From contig JAJSZW010000025.1 of the NCBI GenBank assembly GCA_030262895.1, forward strand, positions 1 to 36,472: a stretch of DNA of 36,472 nucleotides, read 5' to 3'. The notes below the pieces were generated by a model that was not told the DNA's origin, searched no databases, and saw only the letters and a program-made list of their open reading frames with translations. This document shows positions 23,945 to 32,084 of the stretch, one piece after another (the stretch's first letter is position 1; each line of letters begins with the position of its first letter). The DNA comes from Deltaproteobacteria bacterium. Lineage in GTDB: Bacteria; Desulfobacterota; Desulfobacteria; Desulfobacterales; ETH-SRB1. The position numbers and the translations under genes are program-made.

Positions 23945-24922
23945 TTATGAGCCTAAAAATCTCATATATGTTTTTAAAAGATCTATGGCTTCGTCTTCTG
24001 ATGAAATTCGCTTTATCGACTCACGGAATTTACTGCTGCATTTCAATCCTTTGACAAACCATCCAAGTCGGCTGCGCATCATAGAACATGCGCGCTTTTC
24101 TCCAAAATATCTTACCGACTCATGAATATATTTTAACATAACTTCAAAGCGATGTGTAAAATCCATACAAAACGATTCATCCCCTCTGAAACGCGCCAAT
24201 ACCTGAGCAAAAATCCATGGATTTCCTATAGCGGCCCTTCCAATCATAACGGCATCACAGCCTGTCTCGTTTTGCATTCTAACGGCATCATCCGGAGTAA
24301 TAATATCGCCGTTTCCAATTACAGGAATCGGAACAATTTTTTTTACTGCTGTTATAATTGACCAGTCTGCTTTGCCTCTGAATCCCTGGACAGCAGTTCG
24401 AGGATGCACGGCAATTGCATCCACACCGCACCCTTCAGCAATTTCCGCAATCCTGAAAGCATGGGCTCCTGAATTATCCCATCCAGTCCTTATTTTTATG
24501 GTAACCGGTATGCTTACCGACTTTCGAACAGCTTTTAACAATGACTCCGCCCTTTCGGGCTCTTTCATCAAAACAACACCGGCACCTGTTTTAACCACTT
24601 TTTTAACCGAACAGCCAAAATTAATATCCAGTAAAGATGCCCCTGAAGATTCAACTATTTCAGCAGCTTCAGCCATTATTGAAGGATCAGTTCCAAATAT
24701 TTGAACAGATAAGGGCTTTTCTTCAGGTATAGAGTCAAGCATTTGTAAAGTTTTTTTTGATCGGTGCACAAGACCGTTTGCGCTTATCATTTCAGAGCAG
24801 ACAAGACCGCAGCCGGCTTCTTTTGCTAAAAGCCGAAAAGGTAAACTGGTAATACCGGCAAGTGGAGCCAAAATTACCGAATTATCAAGAACAAGTGACC
24901 CGATTTTTAAGGGTTTATGCAT
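23945..24922 (-). CDS. dusB: tRNA-dihydrouridine synthase, DusB-like
   Basis: A 325-residue FMN enzyme reducing uridine to dihydrouridine in tRNA. ILAPLAGITSLPFRLL is near the N-terminus, SVQIFGTDP follows, and LDINFGCSVKKVVKTGAGVVLMKEP holds the catalytic Cys. TIKIRTGWD, AVHPRTAVQGFRGKADW, IGNGDI and MIGRAAIGNPWIF form the remaining TIM-barrel phosphate-binding motifs. ATG 24922 is chosen because it overlaps the upstream stop by 8 nt (ATGCATAA), implying coupling; ATG 24949 is possible and neither has a clear ribosome site. Last gene of a three-gene minus-strand operon. Confidence 0.92.
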   Translation of the reverse strand: MHKPLKIGSLVLDNSVILAPLAGITSLPFRLLAKEAGCGLVCSEMISANGLVHRSKKTLQMLDSIPEEKPLSVQIFGTDPSIMAEAAEIVESSGASLLDINFGCSVKKVVKTGAGVVLMKEPERAESLLKAVRKSVSIPVTIKIRTGWDNSGAHAFRIAEIAEGCGVDAIAVHPRTAVQGFRGKADWSIITAVKKIVPIPVIGNGDIITPDDAVRMQNETGCDAVMIGRAAIGNPWIFAQVLARFRGDESFCMDFTHRFEVMLKYIHESVRYFGEKRACSMMRSRLGWFVKGLKCSSKFRESIKRISSEDEAIDLLKTYMRFLGS

Positions 24923-25802
24923 GGTTAGTGCTTGAAGCTGGATTTGCATAACAAAAAAGACAGTTATGATAACATGGATGAAGGCTGTAGGATCCTATAT
25001 CTGCGGATACCTTGCATCCACACCCATTTTTTATCCTCTGGCCGGAATCTTTATTAAGAGAAAGAGACCCTCCAAATAATTTCATCAGAAGATCATTTGG
25101 TATGCACGAACTTTTTGTAATACCGGAGTTTTCAGGAAGAATTGACAGCAATTCTTTCTCGCAACAGGTATGGAGACTGATATTTTTATCAGACAGCTCA
25201 TCTTTCATTTTCAAAACAATTTCGCTTTTTATTTCAATGGGCGGATCAATGAAAACAAAGCCCGGAATTTTTGCAATTCTTTTTCGAATCTTATGATAAT
25301 CATCCATGAAGCTGGTGATACACCTTTTGATGCCATACCTGGAGGCTTTGCTTGAAATATAGTTGAAATCATTAAGATTGTCATGAATCTTTCCATCTTT
25401 TGTCTTATAAAAGCAGATAGGATCAAATCTCCAACTTATACTGCTGGAATCGAAATTCCTGCAAAGATATTCTAGTTGACGAATGCGTTCCTCTAAAGCA
25501 GGCACATTAGGTTCAAGCAATGGCTCCTTAGAATTTATGGTAAAATTAAAATAAACATTATATCCCATTTCTCTAAGCTTTTCTCCGAATCCGTTTTTTA
25601 TAAAAGGCCCAAAATTTTTCGACCAGAATAAAATGGTATGGACCTTATCCGGAGTAGCCGGCACGATTGATACATGCCTGTTATACGGATTCACCACCTC
25701 AAAGTGGCCATTTTTAATCTGCTTCATAAACCACTTCATGTAAAATGCAGGTATATCTGTTCTTCTTGAGGCTGAAATTACTATTTTAACCGCAGACTCC
25801 AT
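24915..25802 (-). CDS. DUF1848 family protein with C-terminal CxxxCxxC cluster
   Basis: A 295-residue protein. The opening IVISASRRTDIPAFYMKWFMKQI, VNPYNRHVSIVPATPDKVHTILFWSKN and the middle SSISWRFDPI match DUF1848 (PF08902). The C-terminus holds NGCGCKVSADIGSY, then CYHNCLFCYANP, a CxxxCxxC triad like the 4Fe-4S site of radical SAM enzymes but placed at the end of the chain. Two further Cys (HTCCEKE) precede it. An iron-sulfur redox or radical role is plausible but unproven. ATG 25802 is preferred over TTG 25805. Gap of 17 nt to the upstream gene and overlap with dusB: one operon. Confidence 0.85.
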   Translation of the reverse strand: MESAVKIVISASRRTDIPAFYMKWFMKQIKNGHFEVVNPYNRHVSIVPATPDKVHTILFWSKNFGPFIKNGFGEKLREMGYNVYFNFTINSKEPLLEPNVPALEERIRQLEYLCRNFDSSSISWRFDPICFYKTKDGKIHDNLNDFNYISSKASRYGIKRCITSFMDDYHKIRKRIAKIPGFVFIDPPIEIKSEIVLKMKDELSDKNISLHTCCEKELLSILPENSGITKSSCIPNDLLMKLFGGSLSLNKDSGQRIKNGCGCKVSADIGSYSLHPCYHNCLFCYANPASSTNHA

Positions 25803-25819
25803 CAATAATTAGTAACCGT

Positions 25820-26152
25820 TCACTTTTTCCTAAGATCCGCCAGAGATATTATTTTGGCTCCACCAGACTCTTTTGGTGTTTCTTGCTTTTTTTTCTGAAA
25901 TGTATGCTTTGCAGATTCTTCAGGACATGCAACAAGTTCCATTCGCACTTTTTTGCCGCTCATTGTAAACTCTTCACCATCAATATATATATCCCTTAGT
26001 ATCCATGTAACAGAGTAAAGGGGCGTTTGAAGAATCAGCAATTTTACATGATACCAGTCAGGTTTAGCATCCGGCAAAATTTTTTCAATCCTGGCAAAAA
26101 TAAGCGGTTTGTCTTCAAAGTATAGCAAGACTACATCATTTTCTTTCGCCAT
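25820..26152 (-). CDS. Conserved hypothetical protein, 110 residues
   Basis: Starts MAKENDVVLLYFEDKPLIFARIEKILPDAKPDWYHVKLLIL with AAGGAT before the ATG. It looks like a small beta-barrel with a strand-rich N-terminal half (PLYSVTWILRDIYIDGEEFTM) and a charged, disordered tail ending in KIISLADLRKK, a short conserved-looking C-terminal peptide. No family is recognised. First gene of the operon with the DUF1848 gene and dusB, so a link to RNA modification is possible by context only. Confidence 0.7.
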   Translation of the reverse strand: MAKENDVVLLYFEDKPLIFARIEKILPDAKPDWYHVKLLILQTPLYSVTWILRDIYIDGEEFTMSGKKVRMELVACPEESAKHTFQKKKQETPKESGGAKIISLADLRKK

Positions 26153-26278
26153 TTATAAATATCCTTTTCCCATAAAAGCACAAAAAATGGTGTTGAAGTT
26201 TTAATATCTTCATTATATCTTAAGGCGTAATAGTTCAGCCACTAAGACACAAAGCAGGGATATTATTTCTCGTTTCTC

Positions 26279-26302
26279 GTTCCCATGCTCCAGCGTGGGA
26301 AT
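26279..26302. repeat. Short hairpin of the TTCCCATGCTCCAGCGTGGGAA type
   Basis: TTCCCATGCT and AGCGTGGGAA pair with one G-T and a 2-nt loop. This dispersed palindrome type is common in environmental Deltaproteobacteria-like genomes by my recollection. It lies between the minus-strand operon start and a decayed sensor gene. Confidence 0.5.
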
Positions 26303-26312
26303 GCATAATAAA

Positions 26313-26553
26313 ATGTCATTAAATAAGACAATGAACAAGAACAATTCAGGAAATTCAATTAGAAAGAGAGCAAAGGAACTGGTTTGCCTCTATGCATTTT
26401 CCAACCTGGTTGAACCTGGTTGTAAAGAACGATATTACAGTTGACGAGATACTTCAAGGGACAATTGATCTAATACCCCCAGCGTCGCAAAATCAGGAAA
26501 TCACTTCTGCACGTATAATTTTTGAAGATCAAATTTATAAAACAAAAAAATGA
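26313..26553 (+). pseudogene. N-terminal remnant of a PAS/GAF sensor protein, frameshifted
   Basis: Frame one from ATG 26313 reads IRKRAKELVCLYAFSNLVEPG. A frameshift near 26425-26440 then leads to NDITVDEILQGTIDLIPPAS, then QEITSARIIFEDQIYKTKK and a stop. Together these match the linker-helix plus GAF-start pattern 'ELxCLYxxSxLVE…EEILQGTVDLIPPxWQxPEITxARI' familiar from many deltaproteobacterial sensor kinases. The catalytic domains are absent. The remnant stops 19 nt before the porin start codon and may have been cut by past insertions. Recognition is from memory. Confidence 0.6.
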
Positions 26554-26572
26554 CAAAGGAGGAAAGCCCGGC

Positions 26573-27886
26573 ATGAAGAAATGGTATAGAATTATATTGT
26601 TGTGTGTAGTTTTTCTGTTCAGCAGCATTGTAAGCAGCTCCGCCGAGATATCATCGGAAGAATTGCTTCAGATTCTGATAGAAAAGGGCATTATTACCGA
26701 TAAGGACATTGAAAAAGCAAAACTATCAAAAGAACCAGCGGAAAAAATCGCCCAGGAACAGGAAACAGACAAGTTTGTTGTAAAGACGGCCAGAAAACCA
26801 AAGAGCGTTAACTTTAAGGGGCGTGTACAGGCAAGGTACACATATATTGAAAACGGCGATCTTGATAATGTGACTTACCAGAAGGCCTTTGATCGAGAGG
26901 AGTTTGATGGCTTCTCCATCAGGCGTGTACGTCTGCGATGGTATGGCGAAGTTATCGACAAATGGAAATATCATGTTCAGGTCAGTGTTGACGGCGACAG
27001 CAATGCCGACAGTATAGATTCTTCCTTGCCGGATTATGCGCTCAGGAAAGACGATGTCGGCCTCAAGCTGCAGGATGCTTATTTTACCTATGATCACAAT
27101 CCTTACTTCAATATAACGGTTGGTCAATTCAAGTCACGCTTTTCACCTTCATACCTTGTTGCAGGGCCTACTCTCCCTCTGTGTGAACGTCCGCTTGTTA
27201 TTGATAAACTCTCCAGAAAGCGTGAAATTGGGATAAGCTTTGAAGCAGCCAAGAATGGCGCATTTGACGGCAGGGACCACGGAGGCAAACTGCATGACAA
27301 ACCTTTCTACTATGCAGTAGGTCTATATAATGGCAACGGTTTCAATAAAATGCAAAATGACAATGATAACCTTATGGCGACCGCCATGGTTGTTTACAGG
27401 CCGTCAAAATATATAAATTTCGGCATAAGCTATGCATACGACCAGACCGGATATGATTACGAAACCACAGTTCTTGGAAATGCCACAGTATTTGGCGGCA
27501 ATTATGTTTTTGAAACAAAAGACGGTGTAGTCGGCAAGCACCTGAACATATGGGATTTCAACTCAGCGTTGGATATTGGACCATTTCATGCCCAGATCGA
27601 ATATGTACAGCAACATGGACATGGAACAAATCGAGCCTATGGTTATGGAATACAGGGACAGTATGACCTGACCGACAACTTTCAGCTTACGGCCCGGTAT
27701 GACGAATTTGATCCAAATGTAGATGTTGATGACGGTTTTGACAGCCGCTGGTACACTGTCGGATGGAACTGGTTTATTCACAGGCAGGATATTAAATGGC
27801 AACTTAATTATACAGTAAGAAAGGAAATGCATGGCTATCATGAAGATAATGATGTTCTGGTAACTCATTTTCAGATACTTTTCTAA
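26573..27886 (+). CDS. Outer-membrane porin, phosphate-selective porin O/P (OprP/OprO) family
   Basis: A 437-residue protein from ATG 26573 with AGGAGG upstream; earlier in-frame starts belong to the degraded sensor sequence. Signal peptide MKKWYRIILLCVVFLFSSIVSSSAE, then a short helical segment ISSEELLQILIEKGIITDKDIEKAK, then a 16-strand-type barrel. Landmarks are FKGRVQARYTYIENGD, FSIRRVRLRWYGEVIDKWKYHVQVSVDG, YFNITVGQFKSRFSPSYL, RKREIGISFEA and a terminal aromatic (QILF) for BAM insertion. The family forms trimeric anion-preferring pores; phosphate selectivity is not shown here. A strong terminator follows. Confidence 0.88.
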   Translation: MKKWYRIILLCVVFLFSSIVSSSAEISSEELLQILIEKGIITDKDIEKAKLSKEPAEKIAQEQETDKFVVKTARKPKSVNFKGRVQARYTYIENGDLDNVTYQKAFDREEFDGFSIRRVRLRWYGEVIDKWKYHVQVSVDGDSNADSIDSSLPDYALRKDDVGLKLQDAYFTYDHNPYFNITVGQFKSRFSPSYLVAGPTLPLCERPLVIDKLSRKREIGISFEAAKNGAFDGRDHGGKLHDKPFYYAVGLYNGNGFNKMQNDNDNLMATAMVVYRPSKYINFGISYAYDQTGYDYETTVLGNATVFGGNYVFETKDGVVGKHLNIWDFNSALDIGPFHAQIEYVQQHGHGTNRAYGYGIQGQYDLTDNFQLTARYDEFDPNVDVDDGFDSRWYTVGWNWFIHRQDIKWQLNYTVRKEMHGYHEDNDVLVTHFQILF

Positions 27887-27903
27887 CTTCTAAGCAGCAA
27901 AAC

Positions 27904-27938
27904 AAAAAAACCCGGGTCGATTTGGCCCGGGTTTTTTT
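27904..27938. terminator. Bidirectional intrinsic terminator between two porin genes
   Basis: A7-CCCGGG, a 9-nt loop, CCCGGG-T7: a GC stem flanked by an A-run and a T-run, so it works on both strands. It serves the convergent porins ending at 27886 and 27968. Confidence 0.95.
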
Positions 27939-27967
27939 ATTATCGTAAACTAATTTTTAAATGATGA

Positions 27968-29092
27968 CTAAAAGCTGATCTGCCATTTTGCACCAAAATA
28001 GCTTTCATACCCTTGATCTGCATTACCACCATCTTCCTCATAATCATAATGACCTATTTCAGGAACAACCATTACGCCTTGCGCCAGAGTAATCGGTGCC
28101 TGCAGATAAACCGCCCATGCCTCATCCTTATGATTTTTGCCTACAGGATCATCTTCACCTGTAACATAGCCATATCCGGCCTCAACACCAATAACATCGT
28201 TTATCTTAACGCCTATGGATGCTACGCCGCCATAGCCATTATTATCTCTAATATCATTGGTTCCCATATCAGGCTCAAAATCTACTTCCTGAGTATAGCT
28301 AAGTCCATATATATCAACGTTCTGGCCCTCCCAGATCATGGCCTTTAATGTTACAGGGCCCACATTAACTACGCCGGAAACACCATAGAGATAGCAGGTA
28401 ACATCATATTCCCTGTCTGCTGCATCAACAGCCTCAACTGCAATCCAACCGCCAAATGCTTTTAATGAAAAGGTGTCCATTGCCAAGGTATAGCTTGCCT
28501 CTACTTTGGGGAAAGTAGTATCAAAGTCACTAAAACCTATCGCATGAGGATCGCTTAACCCTGGCTTTATCAAGGCAAGTTTAAAACCTTCCATCTCAAC
28601 CTGAATCATGGGGGCGTATACATAGAAACCACCAAAGCCCCTTAGACCATAATCATTATCATAAACCTGATTTGTAACAAAATGAATAGGTGTATATGTT
28701 TTCCCAACAGTTAATTCGCCAACTCCAAAATCCCAGGTTCCATATATTTTTCTTAACGTTACATTTGAACTATCATGACCATGACCACCATGGTGATAAT
28801 CATAATCAAACTGATGACCATATTCAAAACAACCGCCTATATCACCCTTATGTACTTTTGCGCCAATATGTGAAACTGGATTGAGCTCCCATCTTGAATC
28901 TCTGTCGTCAAAACCGGTTTCATTAGAAGGATTATTTTCATCCTGATTAACGTTAAACGTTTGCATGCGCACGCTACCATAAAAATTCCAGCCAACGGCA
29001 CTGTCACCTCCGCCGGCACCGGCACCAGCAGGGACTGCAAATACAATTGCAAGCATTATTGCTGATAAAATAACAAATAATTTCTTCATCAT
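27968..29092 (-). CDS. Outer-membrane porin-like beta-barrel protein
   Basis: A 374-residue protein from ATG 29092; AAGGAG lies 7 nt upstream. Signal peptide MMKKLFVILSAIMLAIVFAVPAGAGA. The body is strand-rich: WNFYGSVRMQTFNVN, RKIYGTWDFGVGELTVGKTYTPIHF, VTLKAMIWEGQN and the ending YESYFGAKWQISF with a C-terminal Phe, all as in porins. A His-rich loop (YHHGGHGHDSS) could bind metal. It resembles abundant porins of sulfate-reducing bacteria by impression only. It has its own sigma70-like promoter about 180 nt upstream and shares the terminator with the facing porin. Confidence 0.75.
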   Translation of the reverse strand: MMKKLFVILSAIMLAIVFAVPAGAGAGGGDSAVGWNFYGSVRMQTFNVNQDENNPSNETGFDDRDSRWELNPVSHIGAKVHKGDIGGCFEYGHQFDYDYHHGGHGHDSSNVTLRKIYGTWDFGVGELTVGKTYTPIHFVTNQVYDNDYGLRGFGGFYVYAPMIQVEMEGFKLALIKPGLSDPHAIGFSDFDTTFPKVEASYTLAMDTFSLKAFGGWIAVEAVDAADREYDVTCYLYGVSGVVNVGPVTLKAMIWEGQNVDIYGLSYTQEVDFEPDMGTNDIRDNNGYGGVASIGVKINDVIGVEAGYGYVTGEDDPVGKNHKDEAWAVYLQAPITLAQGVMVVPEIGHYDYEEDGGNADQGYESYFGAKWQISF

Positions 29093-29274
29093 AAATTTCT
29101 CCTTAAAAACGCCAAATATAAATAACAACTATCTGTTCAACATCCTTAACCCAACCAAGTCCTCCTCATTCACCCCCTTTCCAAGCGAAATAAAGACAGA
29201 ACTATTATTATATAACACTTAATATCTTAATATAAATGATTATTAACAAATGGGCTCTGCTTGCGAAATTTGAT

Positions 29275-29303
29275 TTTCTACTAAATTGTAAGATAAATGT
29301 CAA
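29275..29303 (-). promoter_or_regulatory. Sigma70-like promoter for the porin gene at 29092
   Basis: On the minus strand TTGACA (29303-29298), 17-nt spacer, TAGAAA (29280-29275). A leader of about 170 nt would result. Confidence 0.5.
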
Positions 29304-29719
29304 GTTTTTTGTAATTTACAATAACTGTAAAATGTTATATCCTGTTGTTTTAGTTATCAATTTTCGCATATTATAGAAACTGGCCCATGATTCCTGACCC
29401 CTGCCCCCTAGGGAAACGTCAAAGTCAGTGCTAAAGTGCTAATATTTAGAGTTTGTGGGGACCTCAAAATCCGAAATACGAATATCGAAACTCGAAACAA
29501 TATCTAATTTCGAATATCAAATGACCAAAATATATCAGGCACTTATGCAATATCTATGACACTGCACCATGTTTGAAATTTTGAATTTTGGTCATTCGTG
29601 TTTGTTTCTGATTTCGAGCTTCGAGCTTCGAATTTATTGAAAATTGAATAAGTAAGCAATTCTTGTATATTCAGGAGGTTATCAGCTTAAATGACGTGGT
29701 CCTGCCCTGATCCCCGCTC
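29304..29719. repeat. Gene-free stretch holding a degenerate inverted repeat
   Basis: From about 29468 to 29640, words such as CGAATATCGAAACTCGAAAC and ATGACCAAAAT on the left face GAATTTTGGTCATTCG and TTTCGAGCTTCGAGCTTCG on the right. It is an imperfect long palindrome typical of decayed repeats. No gene seen. The 3' end of mutL follows at 29720. Confidence 0.5.
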
Positions 29720-31429
29720 CTACACAATTCTTTTAAAGGATTTTTCTATAGATTCTAAAGTCCGGCTTATCCAGGTTGGACGTCCGTGAGGGCAATGTGA
29801 CGGGTTTTCGCATTCATCGAGCTGCGCAAGCAGTGCCGTTATCTGTTTATCCAAAAGCCGCTGATTCGCTCTAATTGCTCCATGGCAGGCAATAAGCATC
29901 AGGCATTGATCAATTGTCTTCTCCAGACCTTGAGTTAAACCGGATTCCAGCATTTTCTCCGCAATTTCCAGAATAATCGGCTTAATCTCCCTGTCTGCAA
30001 GAATAGCAGGAACAGACTTAACCACAAAAGTTGTTCCGCCAAAGGGCTCAATTTCAAGTCCAAGTTTTTTCAGATCCGGAATAAGTGTCTCAAGCATGTG
30101 TGCTTCTCTATGTCCAATATCAATGGCCTCCGGCATCAAGAGTTTCTGAACTTCTATTTTTGAATTCATAGAAAGTTTTTTCAGATGCTCAAAAAGAACC
30201 CGCTCATGCGCTGCATGCTGATCAATAAGCACCAGCTCTTCATCAGATTCGCATAGTATATATGTATTATGAAACTGACCAACTACCCTTAAATCACTAA
30301 AACGCTTTTCCTCCCAGAGACTTTTTTGCGTAGCAGAAAAATCAGGAATGTCTTTGATGGCTTTGCTGTACCGGGCAACAGGCTCTGAAACAAAAAAAGA
30401 CTTTTGTCTGGAAAAATTTTCCGCACTCCATTTTGGCCGGTCAGCTATACTCAATGTTTCTGATACAGCTTCTATCAATGCTTTATGAACCTGCTTCTGC
30501 TGTGCTAACCGAACCTCGTGTTTTGATGGGTGAACATTTACGTCCACCTGATCATATGGAACCTTTATAAAAAGTACTGCAACAGGGAACTGCCCCTTGA
30601 TCAATCTTCCGGCATATCCTTCAAAAAGTGCGTGCTGTATTCCTCTGTCTCGAACAACTCTGCCGTTTATATATATATAGATTCCCCTGGAAGTTTTTCG
30701 TGAAATCCGGCGAGATGAAATCCATCCTTCACCGGAAACAAACTTGTCTTCAAATTTGATTCTTAAAAGATCATTTCTCATATCATTTCCGACAACATCA
30801 AGGACTCTGTTAAACGGATCAGGCGATGAGTACCAGTTTTTAACTGTTTTTCCATTGTGATATAGTTTAAATTGGACATCAGGCCATCCCAATGCAATAT
30901 TCGCAACGGTTTCTACAATATGCCCTATTTCTGTTTTTACTGTCTTTAAGAATTTTCGTCTGGCAGGAGTATTGAAGAAAAGATGCCTGGCAGTTATCAT
31001 TGTGCCCATTGGAGCACCAATTTCAGCGACCTTTTTTATTGTTCCTCCCTCTACAAAGACCTCTGTGCCGACTTCGGATATTTCATCTTTTGTGATAAGA
31101 GAAAATTTGGAAACAGAGGCAATGCTGGGAAGCGCTTCACCTCTAAAACCAAGTGTATTTATAGAAAATAAATCCCTGTCCTTATAGATTTTACTGGTTG
31201 CATAACGTTCCAGGGAAAGGAGTGCATCATCATGGTTCATTCCAATGCCATTGTCGGAAACCCGCATCAGAGACAAACCGCCGTTTGCAATCTCGATTAT
31301 AATTCTTGTGCTGCCCGCGTCCAGTGAATTTTCTACGAGTTCCTTGACAACTGAACAAGGGCGTTCTACGACTTCGCCGGCAGCTATCTTATTGGAGAGA
31401 ATTTCAGGAAGTATTTTTATTTGGGACAC
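29720..31429 (-). CDS. mutL: DNA mismatch repair protein MutL (endonuclease-type)
   Basis: A 569-residue protein with a GTG start. The GHKL ATPase shows LSNKIAAGEVVERPCSVVKELVENSLDAG, DNGIGM and TLGFRGEALPSIASV, then FFNTPARRKFL. The C-terminal domain has DQHAAHERVLFE, which fits the metal-binding DQHA(X)2E(X)4E nicking motif, plus ACHGAIRANQ and CPHGRP. It therefore belongs to MutH-independent MutL proteins that nick the strand themselves. mutS is not adjacent. Transcribed with the 58-residue gene 18 nt upstream. The final SFKRIV reaches close to the repeat region. Confidence 0.96.
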   Translation of the reverse strand: MSQIKILPEILSNKIAAGEVVERPCSVVKELVENSLDAGSTRIIIEIANGGLSLMRVSDNGIGMNHDDALLSLERYATSKIYKDRDLFSINTLGFRGEALPSIASVSKFSLITKDEISEVGTEVFVEGGTIKKVAEIGAPMGTMITARHLFFNTPARRKFLKTVKTEIGHIVETVANIALGWPDVQFKLYHNGKTVKNWYSSPDPFNRVLDVVGNDMRNDLLRIKFEDKFVSGEGWISSRRISRKTSRGIYIYINGRVVRDRGIQHALFEGYAGRLIKGQFPVAVLFIKVPYDQVDVNVHPSKHEVRLAQQKQVHKALIEAVSETLSIADRPKWSAENFSRQKSFFVSEPVARYSKAIKDIPDFSATQKSLWEEKRFSDLRVVGQFHNTYILCESDEELVLIDQHAAHERVLFEHLKKLSMNSKIEVQKLLMPEAIDIGHREAHMLETLIPDLKKLGLEIEPFGGTTFVVKSVPAILADREIKPIILEIAEKMLESGLTQGLEKTIDQCLMLIACHGAIRANQRLLDKQITALLAQLDECENPSHCPHGRPTWISRTLESIEKSFKRIV

Positions 31430-31447
31430 GTTTGGATACCTGAGTAG

Positions 31448-31624
31448 TTACGATTTATCAAGAACAAAGCGCCGCAAAAATTCCGCTTCCTTTGGAGAAA
31501 GGTTAAATTTGATGCAGGCTTCCTCTATGATTTTATTCAGGTCCTTTCCAGGCTCAAACTTTCTCTGCTCAGAAACCCACTTAACCGCCTTTCTTATTAC
31601 TTCGCCTACTGGTTGAATACTCAT
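31448..31624 (-). CDS. Small protein, 58 residues, upstream of mutL
   Basis: ATG at 31624 with AAAGGA about 8 nt upstream. The sequence begins MSIQPVGEVIRKAVKWVSEQ and ends with FNLSPKEAEFLRRFVLDKS. It is mostly helical and rich in charged residues, with a helix-turn-helix-like PKEAEFL turn. The reading frame is intact and its composition matches real host protein. The 18-nt spacing to mutL implies co-translation. I recognise no family. Element C copy 3 begins about 13 nt upstream of its start. Confidence 0.65.
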   Translation of the reverse strand: MSIQPVGEVIRKAVKWVSEQRKFEPGKDLNKIIEEACIKFNLSPKEAEFLRRFVLDKS

Positions 31625-31637
31625 GTTTATTATCCTT

Positions 31638-32081
31638 TAGACTTTCAGATAAATAATTTCACTGTGTTATCAGTCGTCGACGTATAACTAATACGCTTTC
31701 CTCCTTTTGGCCTTGTGAAATTAATTATTTTTAATTAAACCTCGGGCTCCGCCCGAGCGACCCTAAAAGGTTTGACCGTTCCGGCGAGAATATTGAACGG
31801 CAGAGTAAAGCGTTTTTTTGAACATCGAACATCCAACATCGAACGTTGAACATCGAATGATGAAATCGCTTTGCTCCGCCAGTTTATAAATTAGCAGAAT
31901 ACCTTATTCAAAATTCGACGTTGGACGTTCGATGTTCGATGTTCATAGTCTTTTAGCTTGATAGCTACGTCCTGAATATTGGATTGTAATTTGCAGCAAT
32001 TGCGATGCTTTTAGACCCCTTCGAGGGGTCTTCATCAAACCACGTCCTATGGGCGTGGTAGGTGATTATCTGAAAGTCTAT
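31638..32081. repeat. Palindromic element family C, copy 3, split by a 336-bp insertion
   Basis: The left part 31638-31728 matches copy 2 (TAGACTTTCAGATAA, the CGTCGACG core, CCTTGTGAAATTAATTAT). The right terminus ATTATCTGAAAGTCTAT resumes at 32065-32081. Between them lies foreign sequence starting TTTTAATTAAACCTCGGGC. ATTAT occurs on both sides of it, as a 5-bp target duplication would. The right end is 3 nt after the gatA stop codon. Confidence 0.85.
31729..32064. mobile_element. Nested insertion made of hairpins and an inverted repeat, no transposase
   Basis: It contains the hairpins CTCGGGC/GCCCGAG (31742-31758), GACCCC/GGGGTC (32013-32029) and CCACG/CGTGG around GTCCTATGGG (32042-32059). 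An imperfect long inverted repeat of GAACATCGAACATC words lies at about 31817-31946. The outer hairpins look like REP/IS200-type ends. The only reading frames are short. It is inserted into element C copy 3. Confidence 0.6.
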
Positions 32082-32084
32082 TAA

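Noticed and set aside
31741..32060. IS200/IS605 transposase gene
   Set aside because: Only end-like hairpins are present; no frame long enough and no HUH or DDE motif.
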